Assembly (NCBI GenBank): GCA_020429545.1
Contig: JAGQLF010000051.1
Span: forward strand, 1 to 6,130
Reading direction: 5' to 3'
Origin: Candidatus Dojkabacteria bacterium
Lineage (GTDB): Bacteria > Patescibacteriota > Dojkabacteria > J137
DNA: 6,130 nt
In this document: in pieces, positions 1 to 5,577 of the stretch
Layout of the letters: every line of letters begins with the position of its first letter
Numbering within the stretch: the first letter of the stretch is position 1
Notes under the pieces: generated by a model
What the model saw: only the letters and a program-made list of their open reading frames with translations
Told to the model about the DNA's origin: nothing
Databases searched by the model: none
Position numbers and translations under genes: made by a program

Positions 1-42
1 CATTAGAAAACGGAATATACTTAGTCCGATCTTGCTCACCAT
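1..42 (-). CDS. Possible 5' end of a leftward gene, cut by the window edge
   Basis: On the minus strand an ATG at 42 opens 14 codons (MVSKIGLSIFRFLM) that run off the edge without a stop. A TATAAT lies at 63-68 and a TACTAT at 47-52 on the same strand, so a short or absent leader is possible, as for other genes here. Two plus-strand frames are also open from base 1, ending at TGA 41-43 and TGA 77-79, so the edge could instead hold the tail of a rightward gene. The fragment is too short to identify, and the call rests only on the start and promoter-like context. Confidence 0.25.
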   Translation of the reverse strand, partial: MVSKIGLSIFRFLM

Positions 43-75
43 GACAATAGTAAGCTTTATCTATTATAATATAAA

Positions 76-88
76 TTGATACTATCAA
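76..88. repeat. 13-bp perfect inverted repeat, candidate operator
   Basis: TTGATA at 76-81 and TATCAA at 83-88 form a perfect inverted repeat around one central base. Read on the minus strand, the 83-88 half is TTGATA, a 5/6 match to a -35 box, with TAATAG (60-65) 17 bases downstream and TATAAT at 63-68. It could be a -35 element, a repressor site, or both. Only the symmetry is directly seen. Confidence 0.3.
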
Positions 89-99
89 GTTTATACAAT

Positions 100-130
100 A
101 AAAAAATGAGTCACTTACTAAATGACCCAT
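100..130 (-). terminator. Rho-independent terminator on the minus strand
   Basis: On the minus strand, 130-120 pairs with 116-106 to give an 11-bp stem (two G-U wobbles) closed by a 3-base loop (117-119). It is followed at once by a run of T (105-100). This is a textbook intrinsic terminator for leftward transcription. No T-run follows it in the plus direction, so it is one-sided. No leftward gene lies immediately upstream; the only leftward promoter nearby is at 152-160, about 20 bases before the hairpin. Confidence 0.6.
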
Positions 131-144
131 AGTGTAGTATCATT

Positions 145-161
145 TATAACAATTATACCAT
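145..161 (+). promoter_or_regulatory. Promoter region of the 171-2011 operon
   Basis: TATAAC at 145-150 (5/6 to TATAAT) has ATGACC at 122-127 as a possible -35 with 17-base spacing. A second weaker candidate, TACCAT at 156-161, would start transcription about 3 bases before the ATG at 171. No purine-rich ribosome binding site precedes the ATG. The -35 candidate overlaps the minus-strand terminator hairpin, and the region overlaps the minus-strand extended -10 at 152-160. Confidence 0.4.
152..160 (-). promoter_or_regulatory. Extended -10 promoter facing left
   Basis: On the minus strand this reads TGGTATAAT, a perfect extended -10, the same nine bases found before metG. Transcription would start near 145 and reach the terminator hairpin within about 20 bases, so the predicted product is only about 45 nt unless the terminator is read through. 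A 10-codon frame (MILHYGSFSK, then TGA) lies in that short transcript, from ATG 144-142 with its stop inside the hairpin. Confidence 0.4.
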
Positions 162-170
162 AAAAGTCTA

Positions 171-722
171 ATGAATCGAACACATCCATTAATAAATCCA
201 GCACCTAGCGATTTTGTTGGAGAAAAGTTTGAAAGCAATGAATTTATAGAAAAAAAGGCGGGCACTATCTCAAAAGAGCAATTAAAGTTTCCAGAAGAAT
301 CCAGATCTAAAAAGTTTTCGCAGTATCTATCTTCAGTAAAAGGACAAGTTAGAAAAAGATTAGATTATGTAGAGGTTGCTCAGTTTTGGAAAAATGCAGG
401 TATACCATTTATGATTGTATCTTTTGTATTTAATTTAATGTTATTGCTGTTTGGTGGAATTATAGTTTTTGGTAAGTTACCACCTAAACTTCAGCTATTT
501 TATAATCCTGTAGAACAAACATGGTCACCAGAAAATAAGGTGATACATATTTTTATAATTCCGATAATCTTAATCTGTTTATATTTGTTACAATACAGAT
601 TTTTAAAAGTCATTTTTAAAACAGATAGGCGATTAGCGATAGTAGTTTCTTGGTTAATGACACTGCTTAATACATTTTTATTGATAGGAATTACTCAAAT
701 TTATACATTAAATCAAGCTTAA
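171..722 (+). CDS. Small three-helix membrane protein
   Basis: This is a 183-residue protein of unknown biochemical role. Residues 1-75 are polar and charged and probably cytoplasmic. Hydrophobic segments lie at about 78-100, 124-141 and 155-178. Between the first two is KLPPKLQLFYNP (102-113), an LPP...FY pattern that resembles a family of small CPR membrane proteins and, distantly, DUF1648-type proteins; that link comes from memory, not a search. It is the first gene of an operon: its TAA overlaps the ATG of the glycosyltransferase by one base (TAATG), suggesting translational coupling and a related role at the membrane. There is no ribosome binding site before its ATG, and a -10-like element sits very close, so the mRNA leader is probably short. 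Confidence 0.75.
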   Translation: MNRTHPLINPAPSDFVGEKFESNEFIEKKAGTISKEQLKFPEESRSKKFSQYLSSVKGQVRKRLDYVEVAQFWKNAGIPFMIVSFVFNLMLLLFGGIIVFGKLPPKLQLFYNPVEQTWSPENKVIHIFIIPIILICLYLLQYRFLKVIFKTDRRLAIVVSWLMTLLNTFLLIGITQIYTLNQA

Positions 723-2011
723 TGAATTTTTTAACGAACGAAGTAGTTCTTGAAAATCTATCAAATATAATTGCTGCAGGATTTATAAGTTTTATAATTT
801 CATTTTTAGTTGTACCTTGGGTTGGAAAGCTTGCTTATTCAATTGGTGCTATTGACTTGCCAGCTAAAATGCGAAAAATTACTGATAGGTCTAGGGCATC
901 AAGAATCAACGAGGGTATAAAACCTAAACTTGGAGGTTTGGCAGTATTAATTGCAGTTTTTATTACAGTGATAATTGCAAATCCTCAATTTGCACTCAAT
1001 ACAGAAGTGTTTATAAGACCTGCTGGAATAATTGTAGGAATTTTAGTGATAGGTTTGGTAGGTTATTTAGATGACAAATATGAAATTTCAGGATTCTATC
1101 AATTACTTGGACATGCTTTTGCTGCAGTCGTTTTAATTTATTTTGGTATAGCTATTCCAGATTCGATTAACATTTTAGGACAATCTATTGATTTAAATAC
1201 ATATCAACGTTTTTTCGATTTTGGATCATTTGAATATCTATTTGTATTTCCAAGCCATATAATTACTATTGTTTGGGTTGTGATGATCATAAACTTTATA
1301 AATTGGGTGGGAGGCGTGGATGGGTTGAACATATCAATCACGAGCATAATTGCGTTTACGATGCTGCTTTTTGCGCTTAGTACCTCAAATATTCCTCTGG
1401 CAATTTTAATTTCAATACATATTGGTGCAAATCTTGGTTTACTTCCATATAACTACTATCCATCTCATATTATTCCAGGCGGTATTGGAGATTATCTAAA
1501 TGGATATATGATTGCGGTATTTGCATTGTTAGGTGACACTCGATGGACAATAACAATAATAATTCTAGCCTTACCAGTAATTGACGCACTAATAGTAATT
1601 TGGGGAAGAATGCAAACGCATCCTGAAGTGAAGAAAAATCCGCTCAAACTGTTATCAATAAGTGATACAAATCACTTGCACCATAGACTAATGGCTGCAG
1701 GATATTCAAGAAAAGCAGTATTATTAATCGAAGTTGCACTAATTTCAGTCATCTGCTCAATTGCAGTTTATTTTGGAATTAATACAAGTTCTGCAGATGC
1801 AGCGGATCAACTAATTACTGCTTTCACAATAGCAATGGCAGTATTATTAGTAATATTCACAAGTGTATTTGTTTTAAAGGAAAAGAAGGTTAAACAGAGA
1901 ACTCAAAGACAAGTAGTGCTGCCTATGGAAGAAAAAGAAGCGGTTGTAAAGGTTATATTAGAAGATGATAGCGATGATAAGGAAAAAGATTATGAAAGAT
2001 TTGCTTATTGA
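722..2011 (+). CDS. Polyprenyl-phosphate sugar-1-phosphate transferase, WecA/MraY family (glycosyltransferase 4)
   Basis: The family transfers a sugar-1-phosphate from a UDP-sugar to a polyprenyl phosphate in the membrane, the first step of lipid-linked glycan or peptidoglycan precursor synthesis. This 429-residue protein has about ten hydrophobic segments. Family landmarks in order are PKLGG (68-72), the acidic pair in GYLDDKYE (D117, D118), NFINWVGGVDGL (191-202), the GANLGLLPYNYYP loop (235-247), PGGIGDYLNG (252-261) and HLHHRL (318-323). HLHHRL favours WecA-like over MraY-like. The usual DGxDGL is GGVDGL here, and the usual MGDxGS is PGGIGD, so two normally conserved aspartates are glycine. 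A charged tail (about 386-429) and extra length between residues 50 and 68 make it longer than the usual ~360. It is translationally coupled to the upstream gene. The family call is firm; the sugar substrate is unknown. Confidence 0.88.
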   Translation: MNFLTNEVVLENLSNIIAAGFISFIISFLVVPWVGKLAYSIGAIDLPAKMRKITDRSRASRINEGIKPKLGGLAVLIAVFITVIIANPQFALNTEVFIRPAGIIVGILVIGLVGYLDDKYEISGFYQLLGHAFAAVVLIYFGIAIPDSINILGQSIDLNTYQRFFDFGSFEYLFVFPSHIITIVWVVMIINFINWVGGVDGLNISITSIIAFTMLLFALSTSNIPLAILISIHIGANLGLLPYNYYPSHIIPGGIGDYLNGYMIAVFALLGDTRWTITIIILALPVIDALIVIWGRMQTHPEVKKNPLKLLSISDTNHLHHRLMAAGYSRKAVLLIEVALISVICSIAVYFGINTSSADAADQLITAFTIAMAVLLVIFTSVFVLKEKKVKQRTQRQVVLPMEEKEAVVKVILEDDSDDKEKDYERFAY

Positions 2012-2012
2012 T

Positions 2013-2948
2013 TTAGAACCATCTTCTATCGCCTTTTCTAAATACATCTAAATATTGGATTAATTCGAAGATGTTTCCTCTACGATGAGAATTAATTGCT
2101 TTGAATCTCTTAGGAATTTTTACACCCAAATGCTCTGCTAGTAAGGCAATAGAGTAACTATCAAAAGTTAGTGGGTCAATTGTATTTTGTGCTTTATTTA
2201 AATCATCTCTAGAAAATAGTATCTGATGTCCTCTCTCTTTTGAAAAAGTTATATAAGCAAGGTATAGATCAGAATTCTTATGGTTCATTTTGTTATAAAA
2301 ATCTATTGCCGTTTTAAACCCTTCTGGAGCTTCATATCCATTTGTGAAGGCTAGGTAAAACATATTTGTATCTAATCTTGTTGGATAATCATGACCATGT
2401 CTGATTGTTTGGATGGTATTAAAATCTATAATTGTAACTTTACCTTGTGGGTTTACAAGTATATTATCTTCACATATATCATCATAAATTATTCCTTTAG
2501 AATTAAGTAATGCAATAGTTTTTGCGACTTTTGAAATTAGTTTTACTCTTTGACTAGGTTTAGTTAACTGCTCGTCTAAAAATTGATTAATCGGTTTACC
2601 GTAATATGGAAATATTAATCCTATTACATTTTCAATATAATTTGTTGATTTTGTGAATGGGATTATCTCATTTTCTTCTGTAATTATTCCAACAGGTTTA
2701 GCAACTCTTGCTAACTCCCCCGAGCTCCAGCCTAGAGCATGAATGTCATTGGCAAACATCTTATTATCATTTAATTCGCAATGAAACATAAACTCATTGT
2801 TTAAGTTTATAGTATCTGTAGATAATTTGATTACAAGATCAGTGTTGTTGAGAAGAGAATTTAATTCGTGATCTCTTATTCTTACAATAGAGCTAGTATC
2901 TGAGTATTCTGAAACCAAAAATTCTCCTTCTATAGTATCAAGAATCAT
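2013..2948 (-). CDS. Protein-kinase-fold protein with altered catalytic motifs
   Basis: This is a 311-residue soluble protein with a kinase-like fold. Visible landmarks are VIKLS with a possible ATP-binding Lys41, a hinge-like stretch GLIFPYYGKP (110-119), the catalytic loop YDDICEDNILV (155-165; D157 and N162 as in HxDxxxxN), DFN in place of DFG (175-177), an APE motif (207-209) and DSYSIALL (263-270) matching the helix-F DxxSxG signature. There is no obvious glycine-rich loop, the catalytic-loop His is Tyr, and the usual Lys two residues after the Asp is Cys. It may be an atypical Ser/Thr kinase, a small-molecule phosphotransferase or a weakly active pseudokinase. Its stop lies one base from the stop of the convergent glycosyltransferase gene. 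A TAAAAT 7 bases before the ATG suggests a leaderless mRNA. Confidence 0.7.
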   Translation of the reverse strand: MILDTIEGEFLVSEYSDTSSIVRIRDHELNSLLNNTDLVIKLSTDTINLNNEFMFHCELNDNKMFANDIHALGWSSGELARVAKPVGIITEENEIIPFTKSTNYIENVIGLIFPYYGKPINQFLDEQLTKPSQRVKLISKVAKTIALLNSKGIIYDDICEDNILVNPQGKVTIIDFNTIQTIRHGHDYPTRLDTNMFYLAFTNGYEAPEGFKTAIDFYNKMNHKNSDLYLAYITFSKERGHQILFSRDDLNKAQNTIDPLTFDSYSIALLAEHLGVKIPKRFKAINSHRRGNIFELIQYLDVFRKGDRRWF

Positions 2949-2955
2949 AATGTTA

Positions 2956-2975
2956 ATTTTAAGGAAACAATTATA
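2956..2975 (-). promoter_or_regulatory. Two candidate -10 elements before the kinase-like gene
   Basis: On the minus strand, TATAAT lies at 2975-2970 (perfect) and TAAAAT at 2961-2956 (5/6). The proximal one is 7 bases from the ATG at 2948 and would give a leaderless message. The distal one would give a leader of about 15 bases. No ribosome binding site is visible in either case. Confidence 0.4.
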
Positions 2976-3031
2976 TTACATACTATTAGAAAGTAAAGGA
3001 TAATGATGAAATGTAGAAAAAGAAATTACGG

Positions 3032-3529
3032 TTAGTGTAAATCTTCTCTTTGAGGCAACTTAACAATTGGAACTTTTTCGTTATTATCAAGTTTCTTTAT
3101 TACTTCATCCATCCATGCGGCTACTTCCGTAAAATCTTCTCGATGCTTATGTCCAAAAATTCTAACAATATACTTCCCCTCATTTTGTGACATTGGCAGA
3201 GTAAATGACATAGTTTTTACAAATTTCAAAACAGCAGATGGATCTTTAGGCAATATGATTCCGTAAATACCTGTTATTACTCCTTCTATTGGATGACGAA
3301 TATACCCAATCAAAGTATTTAGCCAAGGAGTTTTATCTGCAATGTAAATTACTTTGCATCTCCTCTTTTCATCTAGTCTTTTTGCTATTTCGTTATCAAA
3401 TTTTATTCCTTCACCCAAAAATCTATCTGGATCAGTGGTATTATGACGCATTATTTGGATACCATGAAAGTCATAAAAGATTTCAATATCTTTAGATTCA
3501 TCAAAGTCTATGTGGTATTTAGAAATCAT
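3032..3529 (-). CDS. Unrecognised 165-residue soluble protein
   Basis: I do not recognise this protein. It has no signal peptide or membrane segment. It is a mixed alpha/beta sequence with a charged helical C-terminal part (about 133-152, with many Asp, Glu and Lys) and a central hydrophobic strand-like region around IEGVITGIYGIILP (81-94). FYDFHG (18-23) and FGHKHREDF (125-133) are polar patches that could be used to find relatives. The ATG at 3529 is preceded by an in-frame TGA, so no longer start exists in this frame. It reads in the same direction as the kinase-like gene 83 bases downstream, but each has its own -10-like element, so they may not form an operon. The coding call rests on its length and its promoter-like context. 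Confidence 0.7.
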   Translation of the reverse strand: MISKYHIDFDESKDIEIFYDFHGIQIMRHNTTDPDRFLGEGIKFDNEIAKRLDEKRRCKVIYIADKTPWLNTLIGYIRHPIEGVITGIYGIILPKDPSAVLKFVKTMSFTLPMSQNEGKYIVRIFGHKHREDFTEVAAWMDEVIKKLDNNEKVPIVKLPQREDLH

Positions 3530-3539
3530 ATTTCATCTG

Positions 3540-3550
3540 ACTATATACCA
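3540..3550 (-). promoter_or_regulatory. Extended -10 promoter of the 165-residue gene
   Basis: On the minus strand this reads TGGTATATAGT, with an extended TGG and either TATATA (3547-3542) or TATAGT (3545-3540) as the hexamer. Transcription would begin about 3-6 bases before the ATG at 3529. It lies in the trailer of the tRNA gene, so tRNA readthrough could also feed this gene. Confidence 0.5.
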
Positions 3551-3563
3551 GATTAACACTAAA

Positions 3564-3636
3564 AGCTGAGTATGAGAATCGAACTCATAACCTACTGTTT
3601 ACGATACAGTTGCTCTACCAATTGAGCTAACTCAGC
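3564..3636 (-). tRNA. trnT: tRNA-Thr, anticodon CGU
   Basis: On the minus strand the sequence folds as a complete 73-nt cloverleaf. The acceptor arms are GCTGAGT and ACTCAGC (7 bp), the D arm is GCTC/GAGC, the anticodon stem is ACTGT/ACAGT with loop ATCGTAA, the variable loop is AGGTT, and the T arm is ATGAG/CTCAT around TTCGATT. Positions 34-36 are CGT, so it reads the threonine codon ACG. The base at position 73 is T, and no CCA follows (the trailer begins TTT), so CCA must be added by an enzyme. A TATAAT lies 12 bases upstream. Confidence 0.95.
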
Positions 3637-3648
3637 AATAAACTATAG

Positions 3649-3654
3649 ATTATA
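3649..3654 (-). promoter_or_regulatory. -10 box of the tRNA-Thr gene
   Basis: On the minus strand this is a perfect TATAAT, ending 12 bases before the mature 5' end of the tRNA. The predicted transcript has a leader of about 5-6 bases for RNase P to remove. No good -35 is seen at normal spacing. Confidence 0.5.
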
Positions 3655-3754
3655 TTATTAAATCCTCTTATATACACGAAAATGTTTACAGAAAATTTTT
3701 GTCTAAGGTTATCACCTAAAGTTTATGGTAATGCGTAAAGTCGAGCTAGTCTGG

Positions 3755-3770
3755 TATAAAAGATTTTATA
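3755..3770. repeat. Palindrome upstream of the metG promoter
   Basis: TATAAAA (3755-3761) and TTTTATA (3764-3770) form a perfect 7-bp inverted repeat around GA. The left half is preceded by TGG, so TGGTATAAA at 3752-3760 is a second extended -10-like sequence about 44 bases upstream of the metG one. It may be a tandem promoter, an operator, or simply AT-rich symmetry. Confidence 0.3.
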
Positions 3771-3795
3771 AATACTTCTGATATGTATTTCAAGC

Positions 3796-3804
3796 TGGTA
3801 TAAT
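3796..3804 (+). promoter_or_regulatory. Extended -10 promoter of metG, leaderless
   Basis: TGGTATAAT is a perfect extended -10 whose last base is only 5 bases before the metG ATG at 3810. A normal start point about 7 bases past the -10 falls on or beside the A of the ATG, so the mRNA should have no leader. The candidate -35, TTCTGA at 3776-3781, is weak, as is usual with an extended -10. Confidence 0.65.
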
Positions 3805-3809
3805 CCATT

Positions 3810-5282
3810 ATGTCAGAAAAATATTATCAGACAACAACTCTTCCTTATGTAAATGCTGACCCACATATTGGTCACACACTAGAATTTGTACAAGCAGATG
3901 TAATTGCACGGTTTAAAAGAGCCAAGCTTGGTGAAGAAAATGTCTGGTTTAATCTTGGTGCAGACGAACATGGTCTAAAGATGTACCAAAAGGCAAAAGA
4001 ACAAGGAATAAGTCCACAGGAATACGTTGATCAATATTCTGCAAAATGGAAAGAATTCTGTAAACAATTTCTAATTAGCTATGATACATTCTATAGAACA
4101 AGTGATAAATCTCATCACAAGATGGCTCAGGAATGGTGGCTAAAAAGCTTAGAAAAAGGTGACATTTATAAAAAAGAATATACAGGGCTTTATTGTGTTG
4201 GTTGTGAAGAATTTAAAACAGAGAAAGATTTAGTAGATGGAAAATGTCCAGATCATGGAGTGCCGCCAATCGAAGTTTCCGAAGAAAATTATTTCTTTAA
4301 ATTATCCAAATACAAAGATAACTTATTAGAGTGGCTAGATGGTGATGAAATCTTAAAACCTGAACACAAAAAACAAGAATTAAAAAATTGGATAACGGCT
4401 ATGGAAGATATCTCTATTTCTAGAGTAAAAGAGAAAATGCCATGGGGAATTGAAGTACCAAACGATTCAACGCAGGTAATGTATGTTTGGTTTGATGCTC
4501 TAACTGACTATATTAATGTACTTAAAGATCCAAAGGCTTTTGCAAAAGAAGGTTTTGATAAAAAAGAAGGGATTGATAAATGGTGGCCAGGTGTTCAATT
4601 TTTTGGACCTGATAACTTAAGATTCCAAGGCGGTGTTTGGCAAGGAATGCTTGCATCTTTTGGAGTACCACATACTAAAAAACTTCTAAATCATGGAATG
4701 GTTTTGGCATCTGATGGTACAAAGATGAGCAAATCTAAAGGCAACGGAGTTTCTCCATTTGAACAAGCTGAAAAATTTGGAGTTGAGGCAGTTAGGTTTT
4801 ACCTTGTTGCGGGAATTAGTACATTTGGAGATAGCCCTTATAAAGAAGAAGATTTAAAGAATCTTTACAACGCACATTTAGCAGATAATTTTGGAAACTT
4901 ATTAAATAGAGTTATTGTTTTAGCGAATAAATATAATATTGTATGGACAAGTCACGACCTGTCCATACAAGACAAGGAATTTAAATCTAAAGTTGATGAA
5001 GTAAAAAATGAGATCGAAAAATTATTTGAGAAATTTGAAATTCAGAATGCAGTACAAGAAATTATTGAGCTGGCATCTTTTGGAAATGAATATATTTCTG
5101 AAAAACAACCTTGGTCAAAAGATATATCTGAAGATGATAGAGTTTTGATTCTTACAAATCTTGCATATCTAATTAAAGAAGTAGCAAATCTTTATAGTTA
5201 TATTATTCCTCAAAGTGCAAAAAGGGCACTCGTAATGTTAGAGAATAAAGAATCTGGAGTACTTTTTACTAAGTTGGATTAA
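3810..5282 (+). CDS. metG: Methionine--tRNA ligase
   Basis: The enzyme charges tRNA-Met, including the initiator, with methionine using ATP in the cytoplasm. The 490-residue protein has the class I catalytic core: HIGH at residues 19-22, a connective domain with one zinc knuckle (C129, C132, C146, H149), the WFDAL strand (227-231) and KMSKS at 305-309. It ends with the helical anticodon-binding domain from about 350 and lacks the C-terminal EMAP/Trbp111-like domain seen in longer forms. The usual GKD...FH segment reads GPDNLRFQGGVWQ (266-278), with Lys and His replaced. An 11-bp inverted repeat lies in the linker (4939-4970). The start is fixed by a perfect -10 five bases upstream, which leaves no room for a ribosome binding site. 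Its TAA overlaps the stop codon of the convergent 85-residue gene. Confidence 0.97.
   Translation: MSEKYYQTTTLPYVNADPHIGHTLEFVQADVIARFKRAKLGEENVWFNLGADEHGLKMYQKAKEQGISPQEYVDQYSAKWKEFCKQFLISYDTFYRTSDKSHHKMAQEWWLKSLEKGDIYKKEYTGLYCVGCEEFKTEKDLVDGKCPDHGVPPIEVSEENYFFKLSKYKDNLLEWLDGDEILKPEHKKQELKNWITAMEDISISRVKEKMPWGIEVPNDSTQVMYVWFDALTDYINVLKDPKAFAKEGFDKKEGIDKWWPGVQFFGPDNLRFQGGVWQGMLASFGVPHTKKLLNHGMVLASDGTKMSKSKGNGVSPFEQAEKFGVEAVRFYLVAGISTFGDSPYKEEDLKNLYNAHLADNFGNLLNRVIVLANKYNIVWTSHDLSIQDKEFKSKVDEVKNEIEKLFEKFEIQNAVQEIIELASFGNEYISEKQPWSKDISEDDRVLILTNLAYLIKEVANLYSYIIPQSAKRALVMLENKESGVLFTKLD
4939..4970. repeat. Inverted repeat inside metG
   Basis: TTGTATGGACA (4939-4949) and TGTCCATACAA (4960-4970) are perfect 11-bp arms separated by 10 bases, inside which GTC and GAC could pair further. 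It encodes residues about 377-387, in the linker between the catalytic and anticodon-binding domains, where extra sequence is tolerated. It could be a small inserted palindrome or an mRNA hairpin. Confidence 0.6.
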
Positions 5283-5536
5283 TCTTGCACTTGGTTAGAA
5301 ATTAATGCTTCAAAATGCTGATGTGTCAGATTGCCTAAATTAGGATCATCTTTTCTTATCTCACTAATAATATTTCGAATATCGTCAACTATCTCATGTG
5401 GAGTATTAGTTTCGGTACATTTTGAAATTATTACCTGAAGTTCATTATTCAATTGATCTGGATGTTTCTGTTGAACAAGCAGAGATATAAACGTAGCAAG
5501 ATGATTAGAGTAAATGTCTTCAGGACACGATTCCAT
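5279..5536 (-). CDS. Unrecognised 85-residue protein
   Basis: I do not recognise this protein. It is polar, without a signal peptide or membrane segment, and looks helical: a stretch around HLATFISLLVQQ (12-23), a second around QLNNELQVIIS (28-38), and a third around IVDDIRNIISEIRK (49-62). Two Cys residues (4 and 40) are not arranged as a metal site. The gene is supported by an extended -10-like TGTTAATAC ending 6 bases before the ATG and by a clean fit between its neighbours. Its TAA shares bases 5280-5281 with the metG stop. It may be a small helical or helix-turn-helix-like protein, but no function can be assigned. Confidence 0.6.
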   Translation of the reverse strand: MESCPEDIYSNHLATFISLLVQQKHPDQLNNELQVIISKCTETNTPHEIVDDIRNIISEIRKDDPNLGNLTHQHFEALISNQVQD

Positions 5537-5542
5537 AGATTG

Positions 5543-5551
5543 GTATTAACA
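5543..5551 (-). promoter_or_regulatory. Extended -10 promoter of the 85-residue gene, leaderless
   Basis: On the minus strand this reads TGTTAATAC: an extended TGT followed by TAATAC, ending 6 bases before the ATG at 5536. This is the same geometry as metG. A more distal TATAAT also lies upstream on this strand, within 5560-5575. Confidence 0.45.
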
Positions 5552-5577
5552 AATTTATTAATGATTATATACTCTGA

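Noticed and set aside
1..79. C-terminal tail of a rightward gene (frames ending at 43 or 79)
   Set aside because: Two competing frames and a competing minus-strand start cannot be separated in so few codons; the minus-strand option is listed only at low confidence.
722..2020. Alternative genetic code with UGA as glycine (as in Absconditabacteria and Gracilibacteria)
   Set aside because: Long glycine-containing ORFs, including metG, have no in-frame TGA and use GGN throughout. The single TGA stop is followed by a convergent gene, which fits the standard code.
3289..3495. Plus-strand 68-codon ORF
   Set aside because: It lies wholly antisense within the 165-residue gene, has no promoter or start context, and looks like a shadow frame.
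3655..3809. T-box or riboswitch leader before metG
   Set aside because: The perfect extended -10 sits 5 bases before the ATG, leaving no leader, and no T-box-like conserved sequence was seen upstream.
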